Positions 47,227 through 56,365 of a DNA stretch of 64,000 nt are shown piece by piece. The notes beneath the pieces are model-generated. The model was not told where the DNA came from. It worked only from the letters and a program-made list of their open reading frames with translations, and made no database searches. The translations under genes were made by a program, and so were the position numbers. How positions within the stretch are numbered: the first letter of the stretch is position 1; the number at the start of each line of letters is the position of its first letter. The stretch comes from Turritopsis dohrnii (Eukaryota; Cnidaria; Hydrozoa; Anthoathecata; Oceaniidae): the NCBI GenBank assembly GCA_027922465.2, contig BQMF02000013.1:186001-250000 (forward strand). Direction: 5' to 3'.

Positions 47227-48406
47227 ATGATGCAATGTCAGGTAGTTTCTCAGAAAGAAATAGACATGTAAAGTATGGTAGTCAAAATCCTAGAAAGTAG
47301 CCCATGAAAATGCTCCTTGTTTTATTAATGCCCATTCCTTTTGCCCTTTTGTCCACCACAGGTGTTATGAAATTATACAAATCTTCAGTTCCAGGAATAA
47401 CATTTTGTCGCGAGTGGCACTGATTCTCTCAGTAACTTATTTGGATTACTTAAAACCATAGTCATACGAGAAAATATGAAATAATATGAAAATATGAAAA
47501 TGATATGAATAATATGAAAATATGAAAGTATGAAAGTAAGCAAGACTACTAAACCTACTGATTTATTGTGACTGGGCCGGTGATTTTTCCCGCAAATTCC
47601 CTGAACATTTTGATCTCTGATTGGTCGTATTGGAAAAGTGAAAGCTGGGTAGTCGAGGACATTACGATCTCAACATATGCGTGCCAGAAGGTTCTTTTTA
47701 TTCCTTCCATCAGATCAAGTGCCATATATCTTCTCGGCTGGTTTCTTTCCAAAAGAACCAAAATGTAAGTTTAAAAACGTTAATGTTAAACATCATTTAC
47801 TCATGTAATGTCATTGTCGGCAACAAGTCTGTTTTGTCTTCTTTTGAGGCAATAAACACTTTATAACTATACCACGTGAAATATTATTTGATTACTGTAT
47901 TTGGTGGTGATTTGAGTGTGTTGTATACAACAGGAATGGGACCTAATTTGTAACACAAAATAGTTTTAAGCAAGCATGAGTCAGTTAGGTAGGGGAGGCT
48001 AAAGTTGATCCTGTTTATCACTGGTTTGACTCTTGCATATATGCAAGAATATTTGACCCTAAAAATCATGCTCATTTTGTGCACTGATTTTGTGCAGTAA
48101 TTTCATTAGTTATCACATATATTTGAACAGATATAGCTTTTGTAAGCAGTCTAAATGGCAAATCTTATAGAGTATGATGAACAGTCTGTATACTTCTCCA
48201 TTCAGTTAGGACCACTCGACCAGAATTCGTCGCTAAAATAATCGTGATTTATTATAAAGAATTGCCTCGATAATTTTATTTTACTCTCCTATTTGAATAC
48301 ATCCAATTGAATGATGAAATACAGCTCTAGGGAAAATTCGACACGGTAAATTTTTTTTATTTTTTGGGTGGTGAAACTTTATGCAAAAACAAAACTTTTT
48401 ACCGTG
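47227..48406. other. Intergenic, no gene recognised
   Basis: Contains a GATATGAAAATATGAAA-type low-complexity stretch (47470-47540). Small antisense frames at 47555-47768 have no recognisable motif. Confidence 0.35.
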
Positions 48407-48427
48407 TCAAACAGGGTGGCCAGCGAT

Positions 48428-48520
48428 TGTAGTGTTCTCTTTACACAGTTTTATTATATATTTATGGGCGAACCCTTCCTAGAAGATACAAGAAACATGA
48501 ATCAAAGATTGGATACTACA
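48428..48520 (-). repeat. 3' LTR (93 bp)
   Basis: Begins TGTAGT and ends ACTACA, a perfect 6-bp inverted terminus (TG...CA). Identical to 52882-52975 apart from one TA-run indel. Very short for a Ty3/gypsy LTR. On the element's strand it contains AATAAAA, a likely poly(A) signal. Confidence 0.93.
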
Positions 48521-48553
48521 TCCTGTCCTTTTTTTTTTCAACAGTTCGAATTT

Positions 48554-51500
48554 CTAACGTTCGAAGTCGTTTAGCCAACGGGGGCATCGTCTTGTGCGAG
48601 TTGGTCTTTCTTCGGTCTGCTCGTCATCTGTTATATCGTATGGGATGGTATCCGTTTCAGATGGGGATTGACTAGTGTCTAACTCACTGTTATCAGTAGG
48701 CGCATCATCGGTTGTTGCCTCACGTGATGGTTCATCTAGAGTATCTTCTGCGGGCTCGTCTTCAGGTGTAGCAGGTGGCGGCTGTTCTTCTGTGACTGAT
48801 TGGTATGCCTCTGGGTCGGATGAGTTGTCGTCTGAAGCACTAGAATACGTGGTGCTCCAATCAGAGTCTGAGTCAGTTGATGGGCGTGCTGGCTGCCTCG
48901 ACAATTGTGTCTGTTTACGGAACCCTGGTTGTTTTACTAGTTTCAGGTTGTTACCATGTCGAAATAACGTTTTCTTCCCTTTCTGGATTTCAATTCTGCT
49001 TCCTTTGGTAGATGTGACAGTCCAAGGGATTGGATCATAAAAGAAAGCGTTTTTCTTTTTGACATCGTGTTGCTTTAAGACACTGTCCCCTTTGTGGAAT
49101 TCATGTTGTATTGGGTACTTCTTGGTGTGTTGTTGAAGCAGTCCAGATTTGAAATGCTGGTCCTTTAATTTAATCTCTCTGTCTTCGTAGGTTTTTGGTA
49201 ACTGTGGTAGCTTTGTGTTGAACTGTCTGCCTTGGAAAAGTAATGCAGCTGGTGTTTCTCCAGTTGCAGGGTGAGGAGTAGCACGGTAGCTTTGGAGGTA
49301 ACCATTGATGGCGTCTTCTGGTTCTTGTCCTTCGTGGTGTGCTATTCTCAATGTTTTCCCCATATTTTTCATGAAACATTCAGCAGTGTTTGATTGTGGA
49401 TGTCGAGGAATGATGCGGTGGTGGTGAAACCCTTCTTGTTTGGCAAACTTTTTAAACGCTTCTCCATTGAATGGTGGTCCGTTATCTGACTTTACCTTCT
49501 TTGGGTTGCCAAAGTCTGCAAAGATTTTTTTTAACTTCGGGATGGTGTTTTGTGCGCTGGTTGAGTTGACAATTTCTGCGGCGGGGAATCGTGAATATTC
49601 GTCCTTTGCTACCAAGACGTGTTGTGAGTTTGCGATGGGTCCATAGAAATCAACAGCAATAGATTCCCATGGCCCATTGGGCATATCGGACATTCTGATT
49701 GGAACTCGTCTTGGTGATTTGGTACTAGCAAGGCATAAGTTGCATCTGGCTAGTGCTTGTTCTGCATGAGTGTCAATACCCGGAAACCATAAAGAGCTGC
49801 GCAATAACTGTTTTGTTCGCACAAGGCCCTGGTGGTTTTCATGTGCAATGTTTATTAATTTTGGACAGAGTCTCTCGGGTGGAACAATTCGACTACCTCT
49901 AGTGATGATCCCATTGTTGGTGGTAAGCTCGGTGAAAATCTTTCGGAATGGTTGCAGTTTCGGTTCTTTTGGATATAGATGAGCGTTTCCTGTATTGATC
50001 ATTTCCAGCAGCTTTTGTAATGTTGGGTCATGTTTAGTTTCCTCCCTGATGTGTTTCAGTGTCACTGCATTTTCTTTGTTCTTTGGGGCTATTAGCATAT
50101 AGATAGTTCTCTGTATATCCTTGCTCTCCTGTACCTCTTGTTTTGAACACTGTGATATTGGCTTTGGGTGACGTGAAAAATAATCTGCTGGGTTAGTGAT
50201 GCCTGGTTCGTGTTGTAGGTTGAACTTGAATCCTTGCAGTCTCAGTTTTATTCGCTCTGTCCTTGTTGATCCATGTCTGTTGCCGTTGAATATTGGGACT
50301 AAAGGTTTGTGGTCTGTGATTGCGGTGAATGGTGGTCCGCCCATGATGAATATTCTGAACCTTTGACAAGCAAAGTCAAGGGCAGCTGCCTCCAGGTCGA
50401 TTTGTGGATAGCGGTGTTCAGCTGGTGTGGTACTTCTGCTTGCATATGCTATTACCCGCTGTTTCCCTGTCACGTCCTTTTGACACAGGGTACCTGACAG
50501 TCCGTTCTGATGTCCATCTACGTAAATGACTGTCTGTAGAGATGGATCATAATAAGCGAGCAAAGTGGATTCATATAAGGTGGTTTTCAGATTTGCAAAT
50601 TCTTCCTCATGTTCTGCTGTCCATGTATAACAGTTTGATTTTGCCAACAATTGTCGCATCTTGTATGTCTTGGTACTGTACTGTGGGATGAAGTCTGCAT
50701 TGGCTTGTGCCATCCCTAAAAAGGATCGGAGCTCATCCTTGTCTCTTGGACGACTTGCATAGCGTAGCGATTCTACTTTTGTTGGATCTGGGGTGATTCC
50801 ATTGGCTGTGAACCGCATTCCCCAGAATGTAATCTCTTTTTGGTTGAATTTGCACTTGGAGCGGTTTATTGTTAGACCAAGCTCATCGAATCTGGCAAAA
50901 AGTGCTCGTAGTGCTCTGTCATGAGTTTCCTGATTTCCTGCAACTGTTATATCATCGTGGATGTTTGCTATTCCAGGGATGTCTGCGAGTGCTTCCCGAA
51001 GGATTGCATCCACTTCTTCTCCAGCTGAGTTGATCCCCATTGTCATGCGTTTGAAACGTTTTAACCCATTTGGTTTTCGGAATGTTGTGATGCTACGACT
51101 TTCTTCTGTGATGGGAAATTGGAAGTAAGAACTGTTCATGTCGATTTTGCTGAAGACTGAGGCTCCCCTGAACACTGCTTTGACATCCTCAACGGTTGGA
51201 ATTACTTTCCTGGTTCTTTTTATTGCTTTGTTGGCATTGGTCATGTCCACAGTGAACCTGATCTCTCCTGGTTTTTCTTTGGGTGCTAGCACTGGGTTGG
51301 AAACCCATTCCACTGGCCCTTCGACATCCTCAATAATGTCCTGTTGTTGAAGTTCTGCGAGTATTTGATCAAATTTCTCTCGGAGATGGATGGGAACTTC
51401 ACGACGTGGTGCAATGACTGGTTTGACATTGGGATCAATGTGTAAGGTGACTTTTTTGGATTTATGACACCCTATCCCCTTGAAAAGATGGTCATACTTG

Positions 51501-51577
51501 TTGAGTAGTGCTGCCATGTTGTCTGGATTTGATAAATTTGATTCTGGGTCGCCTGTGGATTGGGAAATCTGTCCCAT
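48554..51577 (-). CDS. Pol: reverse transcriptase, RNase H, integrase
   Basis: 1007 residues from the first ATG of the open frame. Reverse transcriptase motifs: FSKIDMNSSYFQFPI, FKRMTMGINSAG and HDD in IANIHDDITVAG (His instead of the usual Tyr or Ile before DD). RNase H: YVDGHQNG, LEAAALDFAC, TDHKPL. Integrase: zinc-binding H-x-H-C-C (HENHQG, CNLC), then catalytic VDFYGP, KSDNGPPF and the Glu of AECFMKNM. The C-terminus is acidic Ser/Thr-rich, with a basic last segment. All catalytic positions are present. The frame lies in the same phase as the upstream gag-protease frame, 18 codons after its UAG stop. Pol would therefore be made only by stop readthrough or re-initiation. Confidence 0.93.
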   Translation of the reverse strand: MGQISQSTGDPESNLSNPDNMAALLNKYDHLFKGIGCHKSKKVTLHIDPNVKPVIAPRREVPIHLREKFDQILAELQQQDIIEDVEGPVEWVSNPVLAPKEKPGEIRFTVDMTNANKAIKRTRKVIPTVEDVKAVFRGASVFSKIDMNSSYFQFPITEESRSITTFRKPNGLKRFKRMTMGINSAGEEVDAILREALADIPGIANIHDDITVAGNQETHDRALRALFARFDELGLTINRSKCKFNQKEITFWGMRFTANGITPDPTKVESLRYASRPRDKDELRSFLGMAQANADFIPQYSTKTYKMRQLLAKSNCYTWTAEHEEEFANLKTTLYESTLLAYYDPSLQTVIYVDGHQNGLSGTLCQKDVTGKQRVIAYASRSTTPAEHRYPQIDLEAAALDFACQRFRIFIMGGPPFTAITDHKPLVPIFNGNRHGSTRTERIKLRLQGFKFNLQHEPGITNPADYFSRHPKPISQCSKQEVQESKDIQRTIYMLIAPKNKENAVTLKHIREETKHDPTLQKLLEMINTGNAHLYPKEPKLQPFRKIFTELTTNNGIITRGSRIVPPERLCPKLINIAHENHQGLVRTKQLLRSSLWFPGIDTHAEQALARCNLCLASTKSPRRVPIRMSDMPNGPWESIAVDFYGPIANSQHVLVAKDEYSRFPAAEIVNSTSAQNTIPKLKKIFADFGNPKKVKSDNGPPFNGEAFKKFAKQEGFHHHRIIPRHPQSNTAECFMKNMGKTLRIAHHEGQEPEDAINGYLQSYRATPHPATGETPAALLFQGRQFNTKLPQLPKTYEDREIKLKDQHFKSGLLQQHTKKYPIQHEFHKGDSVLKQHDVKKKNAFFYDPIPWTVTSTKGSRIEIQKGKKTLFRHGNNLKLVKQPGFRKQTQLSRQPARPSTDSDSDWSTTYSSASDDNSSDPEAYQSVTEEQPPPATPEDEPAEDTLDEPSREATTDDAPTDNSELDTSQSPSETDTIPYDITDDEQTEERPTRTRRCPRWLNDFER

Positions 51578-51628
51578 GAATTTGATGATTCCTAATGCGG
51601 TTGCGGCTTGATAGCTGAGGATTGGGGT

Positions 51629-52849
51629 CTACCCTTCTGGTATGATGTAGATTGTTTCTGTACAGGAATGGCTGGCTGCTTTTATGGTGGCTTCAAACTT
51701 AAAGTGACATGTGATCTTTTGGTTGCCACATGGTGTCAGTTTGACTTTGACTGGTTGGAGTGTTGGTTTTGGTTCCAACTGTTGCAAATGATTCTCTGCC
51801 ATGACACTAACCATAGCTCCTGTATCTGCTAGCATGGTGATTGGTTTGTTCCCAATATGTACTGTGGTGATTGGCTGGTTGGTTGGTCTGTGTGTTGACA
51901 TAGCTGCGATCTCCTCTTCTTGTGTAGCTATGGGGTACATGTAATAGCTGTATTCTTCCTCACTTTCTGAGTCTTTCTGCAGTGTTTTTATTGAGGTTGT
52001 TTTCAGATGTTGGCTTGATATTTTCAGATTTTGGTTTGATGTTGGGGCAGGGGTAAGACAGGCTTTGCTGAAGTGGTTTTGTCTGCCACATTTATGACAC
52101 TCTTGACCCCATGCTGGGCATTCTCTTTCAATTGGTCCTTTGTGTCGAGGATAAGTGCATCTTGTACATTTCTCTTGTGAGATATCTTTCTGTGGTTGGT
52201 TTTGGTTGTTGTACCTCAACTTCATTCTTTGTTGGCGTTTCTTACTGTATACTCCACCTAACGCATTAACTGCCATTTCACTGTCTGATTCTGGGATTTC
52301 TCCTTCCGCTCCTTCAATCAGTTCGGCATTCTTTGTGGTCATCTCAAGGTTGCGGCCTTCTTTCATAAGTTCTTTTAGGTCCCAACCGTGTTTCAGGGCC
52401 CCTCTGCGGAGTTTTTTATACTTGCATTCGAATACAATTTGGTCTCTTATTTGTTCGTCTCTATCAGTAAATCCACAACGTTCGCTTTGAATCCAGAGTC
52501 TGTTTTTGAATTCTTCGATGTTCTCATCTAATGCCTGTTTCATCTTTCTAAATCTATACCTCTCTGCAGTTTTATTCGTCTCTGGCTCATACATGGTGAT
52601 AAGTTTTGTTTTACACTGATCATATGTGCTGCCAGCAAAGTCAATAACTGCGGTCTTTAGATCATTTCTGATCTTTTCCCCTCCTATTGATCTCAGCATC
52701 GCCTTCTTTTGACCTTCATCAGTGATTGCTGAGGCCATGATGTAATCGTCCAGTTGTTCTGCCCACTCCTTAAATGCTTCTCCACATGAGAAGGGGTGTT
52801 GAGTTGGGTCAAATTTTGGTGGCATCCTTCCAAAAGTTGCCACAGCCAT
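51629..52849 (-). CDS. Gag-protease, cut by an in-frame UAG
   Basis: 406 residues. A helical capsid-type region (residues about 10-200, including FKEWAEQLDDYI and TYDQCKTKLITMY) is followed by a cysteine cluster and a CCHC zinc knuckle (CHKCGRQNHFSKAC). A retroviral-type aspartic protease follows, with active site MLADTGAMVSVM. The UAG at 51629-51631 falls before the conserved C-terminal protease strand, which is readable just beyond it (TPILSYQAATALG). The stop therefore truncates the protease. It may be a disabling point mutation, or a site of programmed readthrough as in some retroviruses. The rest of the frame is intact. Confidence 0.9.
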   Translation of the reverse strand: MAVATFGRMPPKFDPTQHPFSCGEAFKEWAEQLDDYIMASAITDEGQKKAMLRSIGGEKIRNDLKTAVIDFAGSTYDQCKTKLITMYEPETNKTAERYRFRKMKQALDENIEEFKNRLWIQSERCGFTDRDEQIRDQIVFECKYKKLRRGALKHGWDLKELMKEGRNLEMTTKNAELIEGAEGEIPESDSEMAVNALGGVYSKKRQQRMKLRYNNQNQPQKDISQEKCTRCTYPRHKGPIERECPAWGQECHKCGRQNHFSKACLTPAPTSNQNLKISSQHLKTTSIKTLQKDSESEEEYSYYMYPIATQEEEIAAMSTHRPTNQPITTVHIGNKPITMLADTGAMVSVMAENHLQQLEPKPTLQPVKVKLTPCGNQKITCHFKFEATIKAASHSCTETIYIIPEG

Positions 52850-52865
52850 AATTGCTGTACGGAGT

Positions 52866-52881
52866 TTTATCTCGTCGCCAA
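52866..52881 (-). promoter_or_regulatory. Primer-binding site
   Basis: Immediately inside the 5' LTR on the minus strand: TTGGCGACGAGATAAA. TGG matches the CCA end of a tRNA primer. The tRNA identity is not assigned. Confidence 0.7.
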
Positions 52882-52975
52882 TGTAGTGTTCTCTTTACAC
52901 AGTTTTATTATTATATTTATGGGCGAACCCTTCCTAGAAGATACAAGAAACATGAATCAAAGATTGGATACTACA
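52882..52975 (-). repeat. 5' LTR (94 bp)
   Basis: Direct repeat of 48428-48520, ends TGTAGT/ACTACA. A transcription start must lie in or near these 94 bp, since the gag ATG follows about 32 bp later. Confidence 0.93.
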
Positions 52976-53258
52976 GCGATCTGGAAAACCTGGAAAAGTC
53001 AGGGAAAATGAAAATCAGCCCAAAAAGTCAAGGAAAAGTCAGGGAAAAACGAGAAAATTGGGAAAGTCAGGGAAAAATCAGGGAAATTTTGAGGCTTGTG
53101 TTACCTATTAGAAGAATCTTTCTTAGCTATTATGATGTTAACAGGAAAATCAGTGGCAGTGTCTTCTATGACAGGCTCAGGGTTAGTCAGGGAAATTTGC
53201 TGAGTCAGGGAAAAGTCAGGGAAAATGGTAAGGCAAAAAAAGTGGCCACCCAGTCAAA

Positions 53259-54720
53259 ATTTCCCTTTCGGCTTAGTACTTCAGAAAAAGAAGAAAGCGA
53301 ACAATTTCTACATCTTCAGAGGAGTACCGCTTTTCTAGCGATACATTAGCATAAGTTTCAATAATGGTCGTAAAATTAAATTTGCGCTATTGTGTAGCGT
53401 ATCAACAAAACGATTATTAAAGTCATTAACATATCGATATCAAACATCGCAATAATAAATTTTTGGGAAGCATTCGGAATGAATAATTCAAACGAACGAA
53501 TGGTTATTACATGCTTCACTGGAACATATTACGTAATTATATGCTCAGTCCTCCCCTTAACTTAAACTTAGTGTTCTAGAAATGTTTGGTAGTATATGGC
53601 TTGAAAAATTGCTTGGTAAAAAAAAGAAGGCCAACTAAATCCGAGGGTGGTGATCTGGATCTGGAAACGAAGTTATTCAATCTGAATACGAAAATAAATA
53701 ACACAAAAAGTCACGAGCACCCTTCACCCTTCAAAAAAATGGCTGCAAATCTGTGAAATGTTTTTTGTGAAAATATTTAAAAGTCGCCAGCACATAAAGT
53801 TGTGAATCTTAAAAAAGCGAAAGTTGCGAGAATTTTTGTGTTCCCGATCTTTTGTACCTACGATGAATTTCGTCTGTATCTCGACGAATTCTATTCACAT
53901 TCTTGGGCTTCATAGAAAAAACAAATAATTTGTTCTGGACAATTTATTTATATCAACGTGAATGTACAAAGTAAGTTACAAATTAAATCAGATTGATAAT
54001 TACACGATTTTACAATACATTTCTCAATCTTGTATTCTCAAATCAGAAGAAAAAGTTGTGAATGCACTTCGTCGTGTGGTTGTCATAAAGTAGTATGAAA
54101 CGCTTTTTATCGCAAGTTTTGGTCAAGTGGTCCTAACTGCCATTAAACTCAATTTAGTCATTCGCTCTATTTTCCTTTTAGCCATGACAAAATTGAGTTA
54201 ATTGAGGTTCTATCTGTTATAGCTTCAGTCTTTCTTCAGGGAGTATATACATCTCCCTAGAAATGGATCAAACATAGTATATATATTGGAATTTTATAGT
54301 TGTATAAATAAGAACAAAATTTGCAACTGTTCTTATAGTTAAGAACAACATCAGAACAATTCAGATTGAAAAGGGCTCAAGAGATAAAAACAGTCACAGG
54401 TTTAGGGTTACAACCGGCTTTGGTTTTTCTTTTTCATACTGTCCAAAACTAGCGGTTTTTTGAAATCTCGTGCGTGCATTTACATGAAACCAAAGCACCG
54501 TGCATTGCATGTCAGCGAAAGATTTACAAAACTTTCTTTGAACAATATTAAGTATTTTTTAAGATATAAAACATAAAAGATAAAAAGAAAAAAAGAAAGT
54601 TTATGGAAGAAACTTATAATTATCTTGGACTGTGATCATCCTTTTCTAACTAAAAAGAAGTTCTCAATGTTTTGTAAATAGAAGAGTCAAAAAAGCTCTA
54701 TAATACAATACAGATTTACA
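53259..54720. other. Intergenic, no gene recognised
   Basis: AT-rich sequence without a recognisable coding frame, repeat pair or RNA gene. Confidence 0.4.
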
Positions 54721-54721
54721 T

Positions 54722-55265
54722 GTGCTTCCATGGCGCAGTTGGCAATGCACTTGTCTGATAACTGAAAGGTCGGTGGTTCGAGCCCACCTAGGTCATGCAA
54801 CATTTTCTGTCGAATTTCATAAATGTCATAACATATTTCGTTTTTCATGCTTCAGCAGATTTTGCAGAAATCTTTCTGCCCGTAAGGGCATCTTGTTCAT
54901 TTTCTTCAGGGTTTCCCTTGTAATGGGGTGTATAGCTCACTTGGTAAGACGGTGAGACGGTGGATTTGTAATACAAGGGTGATAGTTGATAGTGGTTCAA
55001 ACCCCGGCACTGTAAAATGCTAATGTGATATCATCACTTAAAAATGATAACATGCAGTAGAAAGCTGTATGAAATTGTGTATGATATGAATGAAAGGAGT
55101 GCCAAAAATTTCACAAGACCACAATCACCTATCAGTCTAGTATGTGCAAGTTCTCTGCCTTAAAATCTGAGGTATGCATTTCCGGTGGAGGCCCACATCA
55201 GTGAGTTCACTGCAATTCTAGCCTCGGTAAAATAAATTCAAAAAAAAAAAAAAAAATAATAATAA
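54722..55265 (+). mobile_element. SINE with two tRNA-like promoter units
   Basis: The first tRNA-like unit has A-box TGGCGCAGTTGG (54731-54742), anticodon-like GAT in CTGATAA, and B-box GGTTCGAGCCC (54775-54785) with a good T-arm (GGTGG/CCACC). The acceptor stem does not pair, so it is not a working tRNA. A second unit follows about 200 bp later: TAGCTCACTTGG (54933-54944) and GGTTCAAACCC (54994-55004). The element ends in a 17-A run and TAATAATAA (55240-55265). Two pol III promoters in one poly(A)-tailed unit suggest a dimeric SINE or one SINE inserted in another. No target duplication was found. Confidence 0.65.
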
Positions 55266-56365
55266 GGTATTACCATGAAGAACATGAAAAGCTGATCAAA
55301 AAATTTTAATAATGAGCTGTTATTGAGATATCATTGATCAAAGATCTTGAAGCATTTGGTGTCAGTATTTGAAGTGGGTGGTGTCATTCGCTTTTGTGAT
55401 ACTGAAAAAAATCATACCAACTAAAAAAATGCTTTTGGTAAGGCAAATTTTTATGACATAACATTCTTACTGGATGAGCTCCAGCTGCAAAGCATCTTGC
55501 TATTCATGCAGCTTTTTCGCCTTGCAGATCCGATTAAAGACAATGTTTCAGGTCAGATATTTTGCTGACTAATGAGGATAACTAATGTTTGTGTCCACAT
55601 TGGACACCAGGGTTGTACGAAACTATTGAGGACTCCTGTAACCATGGCCTAAAATACTAACATAAGCATAATCTCTGGTCGAAGATATCTTGATAACAGT
55701 TTTTTGTGAACATGTGATCCTATACATTTTTTATTTTGATCAGCTTTGCATGTTCTGGTACCATTTTGTATTCATGATTCTGTGATTTGAATTTGAATTG
55801 GTGCAACAGTGTGGACAGTGCAGGGTGCAGATATTTGATCATTGCTTTGAAAGCAATTTTTCTATTAGGCTTAATTTTTCAATGTTTTTGATATTTGGTT
55901 CAAACACGTTCTTGTTTGTGCATCATTTGTTTTTATTCACTCTATTGGAGCTCTGTTATCAAGAAAATTGTTGAAACATTCCTGCACCTTCTGTAGCCCA
56001 AGTTGCAATAGAAGTTTCTTCACATGAGGCTCTATCAGAATTGAAATGGTTATCAATGGTTCAGCACTATATAATTACAAAAGTGTTGTGTTGTTTTAAT
56101 TCGTTTGCAGTTCTGATTCACGAATGAAAAAAATCAGAAAAGCCTGAACAAAAAAACTTAATCTTTGTTCTTAAAAAGGAGTCCCATCCTACAGTGATCT
56201 CACATTGTGTAAACTGCAGTTTCTTTATAGTGAATGGATTCTGAAAGGAGTCTCAAAACTCAAAACACAGTAATTTAGGGTGATCAAAGCAGTTTGAATC
56301 CACAAAAAGGGAGATTTTAGAGAGTAACATGTTCAGTATTCACTTTATTTTACTTTTTTTTTTAG
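55266..56365. other. Probable p23 5' region or first intron
   Basis: No coding exon recognised. The missing first exon of the p23 gene, which must end with two codon bases, could lie here or further upstream. Nothing else seen. Confidence 0.35.

Larger units (their letters stand above)
48428..52975 (-). mobile_element. Ty3/gypsy LTR retrotransposon, nearly intact
   Basis: 4548 bp on the minus strand, bounded by LTRs of 93 and 94 bp and a 5-bp target duplication GCGAT (48423-48427, 52976-52980). Gag-protease and pol frames fill almost all of the interior. A primer site starting TTGGCGACGAGATAAA abuts the 5' LTR (minus strand), only about 32 nt before the gag ATG. A purine tract (AAAAAAAAAAGGACAGGA) abuts the 3' LTR. 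There is no env-like frame. The two LTRs differ by a small TA-repeat indel only, so insertion was recent. It sits inside a hAT-type MITE. Confidence 0.95.
48412..53253. mobile_element. hAT-type MITE, split by the Ty3 element
   Basis: The left end CAGGGTGGCCA (48412) and right end TGGCCACCCAG (53253) are near-inverted, with TCAAA on both sides (48407-48411, 53254-53258). Without the retrotransposon it is 289 bp: 48412-48427 plus 52981-53253. The body consists of repeated GTCAGGGAAAA motifs. Ends and 5-bp duplication match the autonomous element at 59036-62475, so it is probably a non-autonomous relative mobilised by that type of transposase. Confidence 0.75.

Noticed and set aside
48675..51350. 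Several plus-strand frames over the Ty3 element
   Set aside because: Shadows of the long minus-strand pol frame.
54725..54797. Functional tRNA-Ile (GAU) gene
   Set aside because: A- and B-boxes and T-arm are good, but the acceptor and D stems do not pair and a second tRNA-like unit plus poly(A) tail follow, so it is a SINE head.
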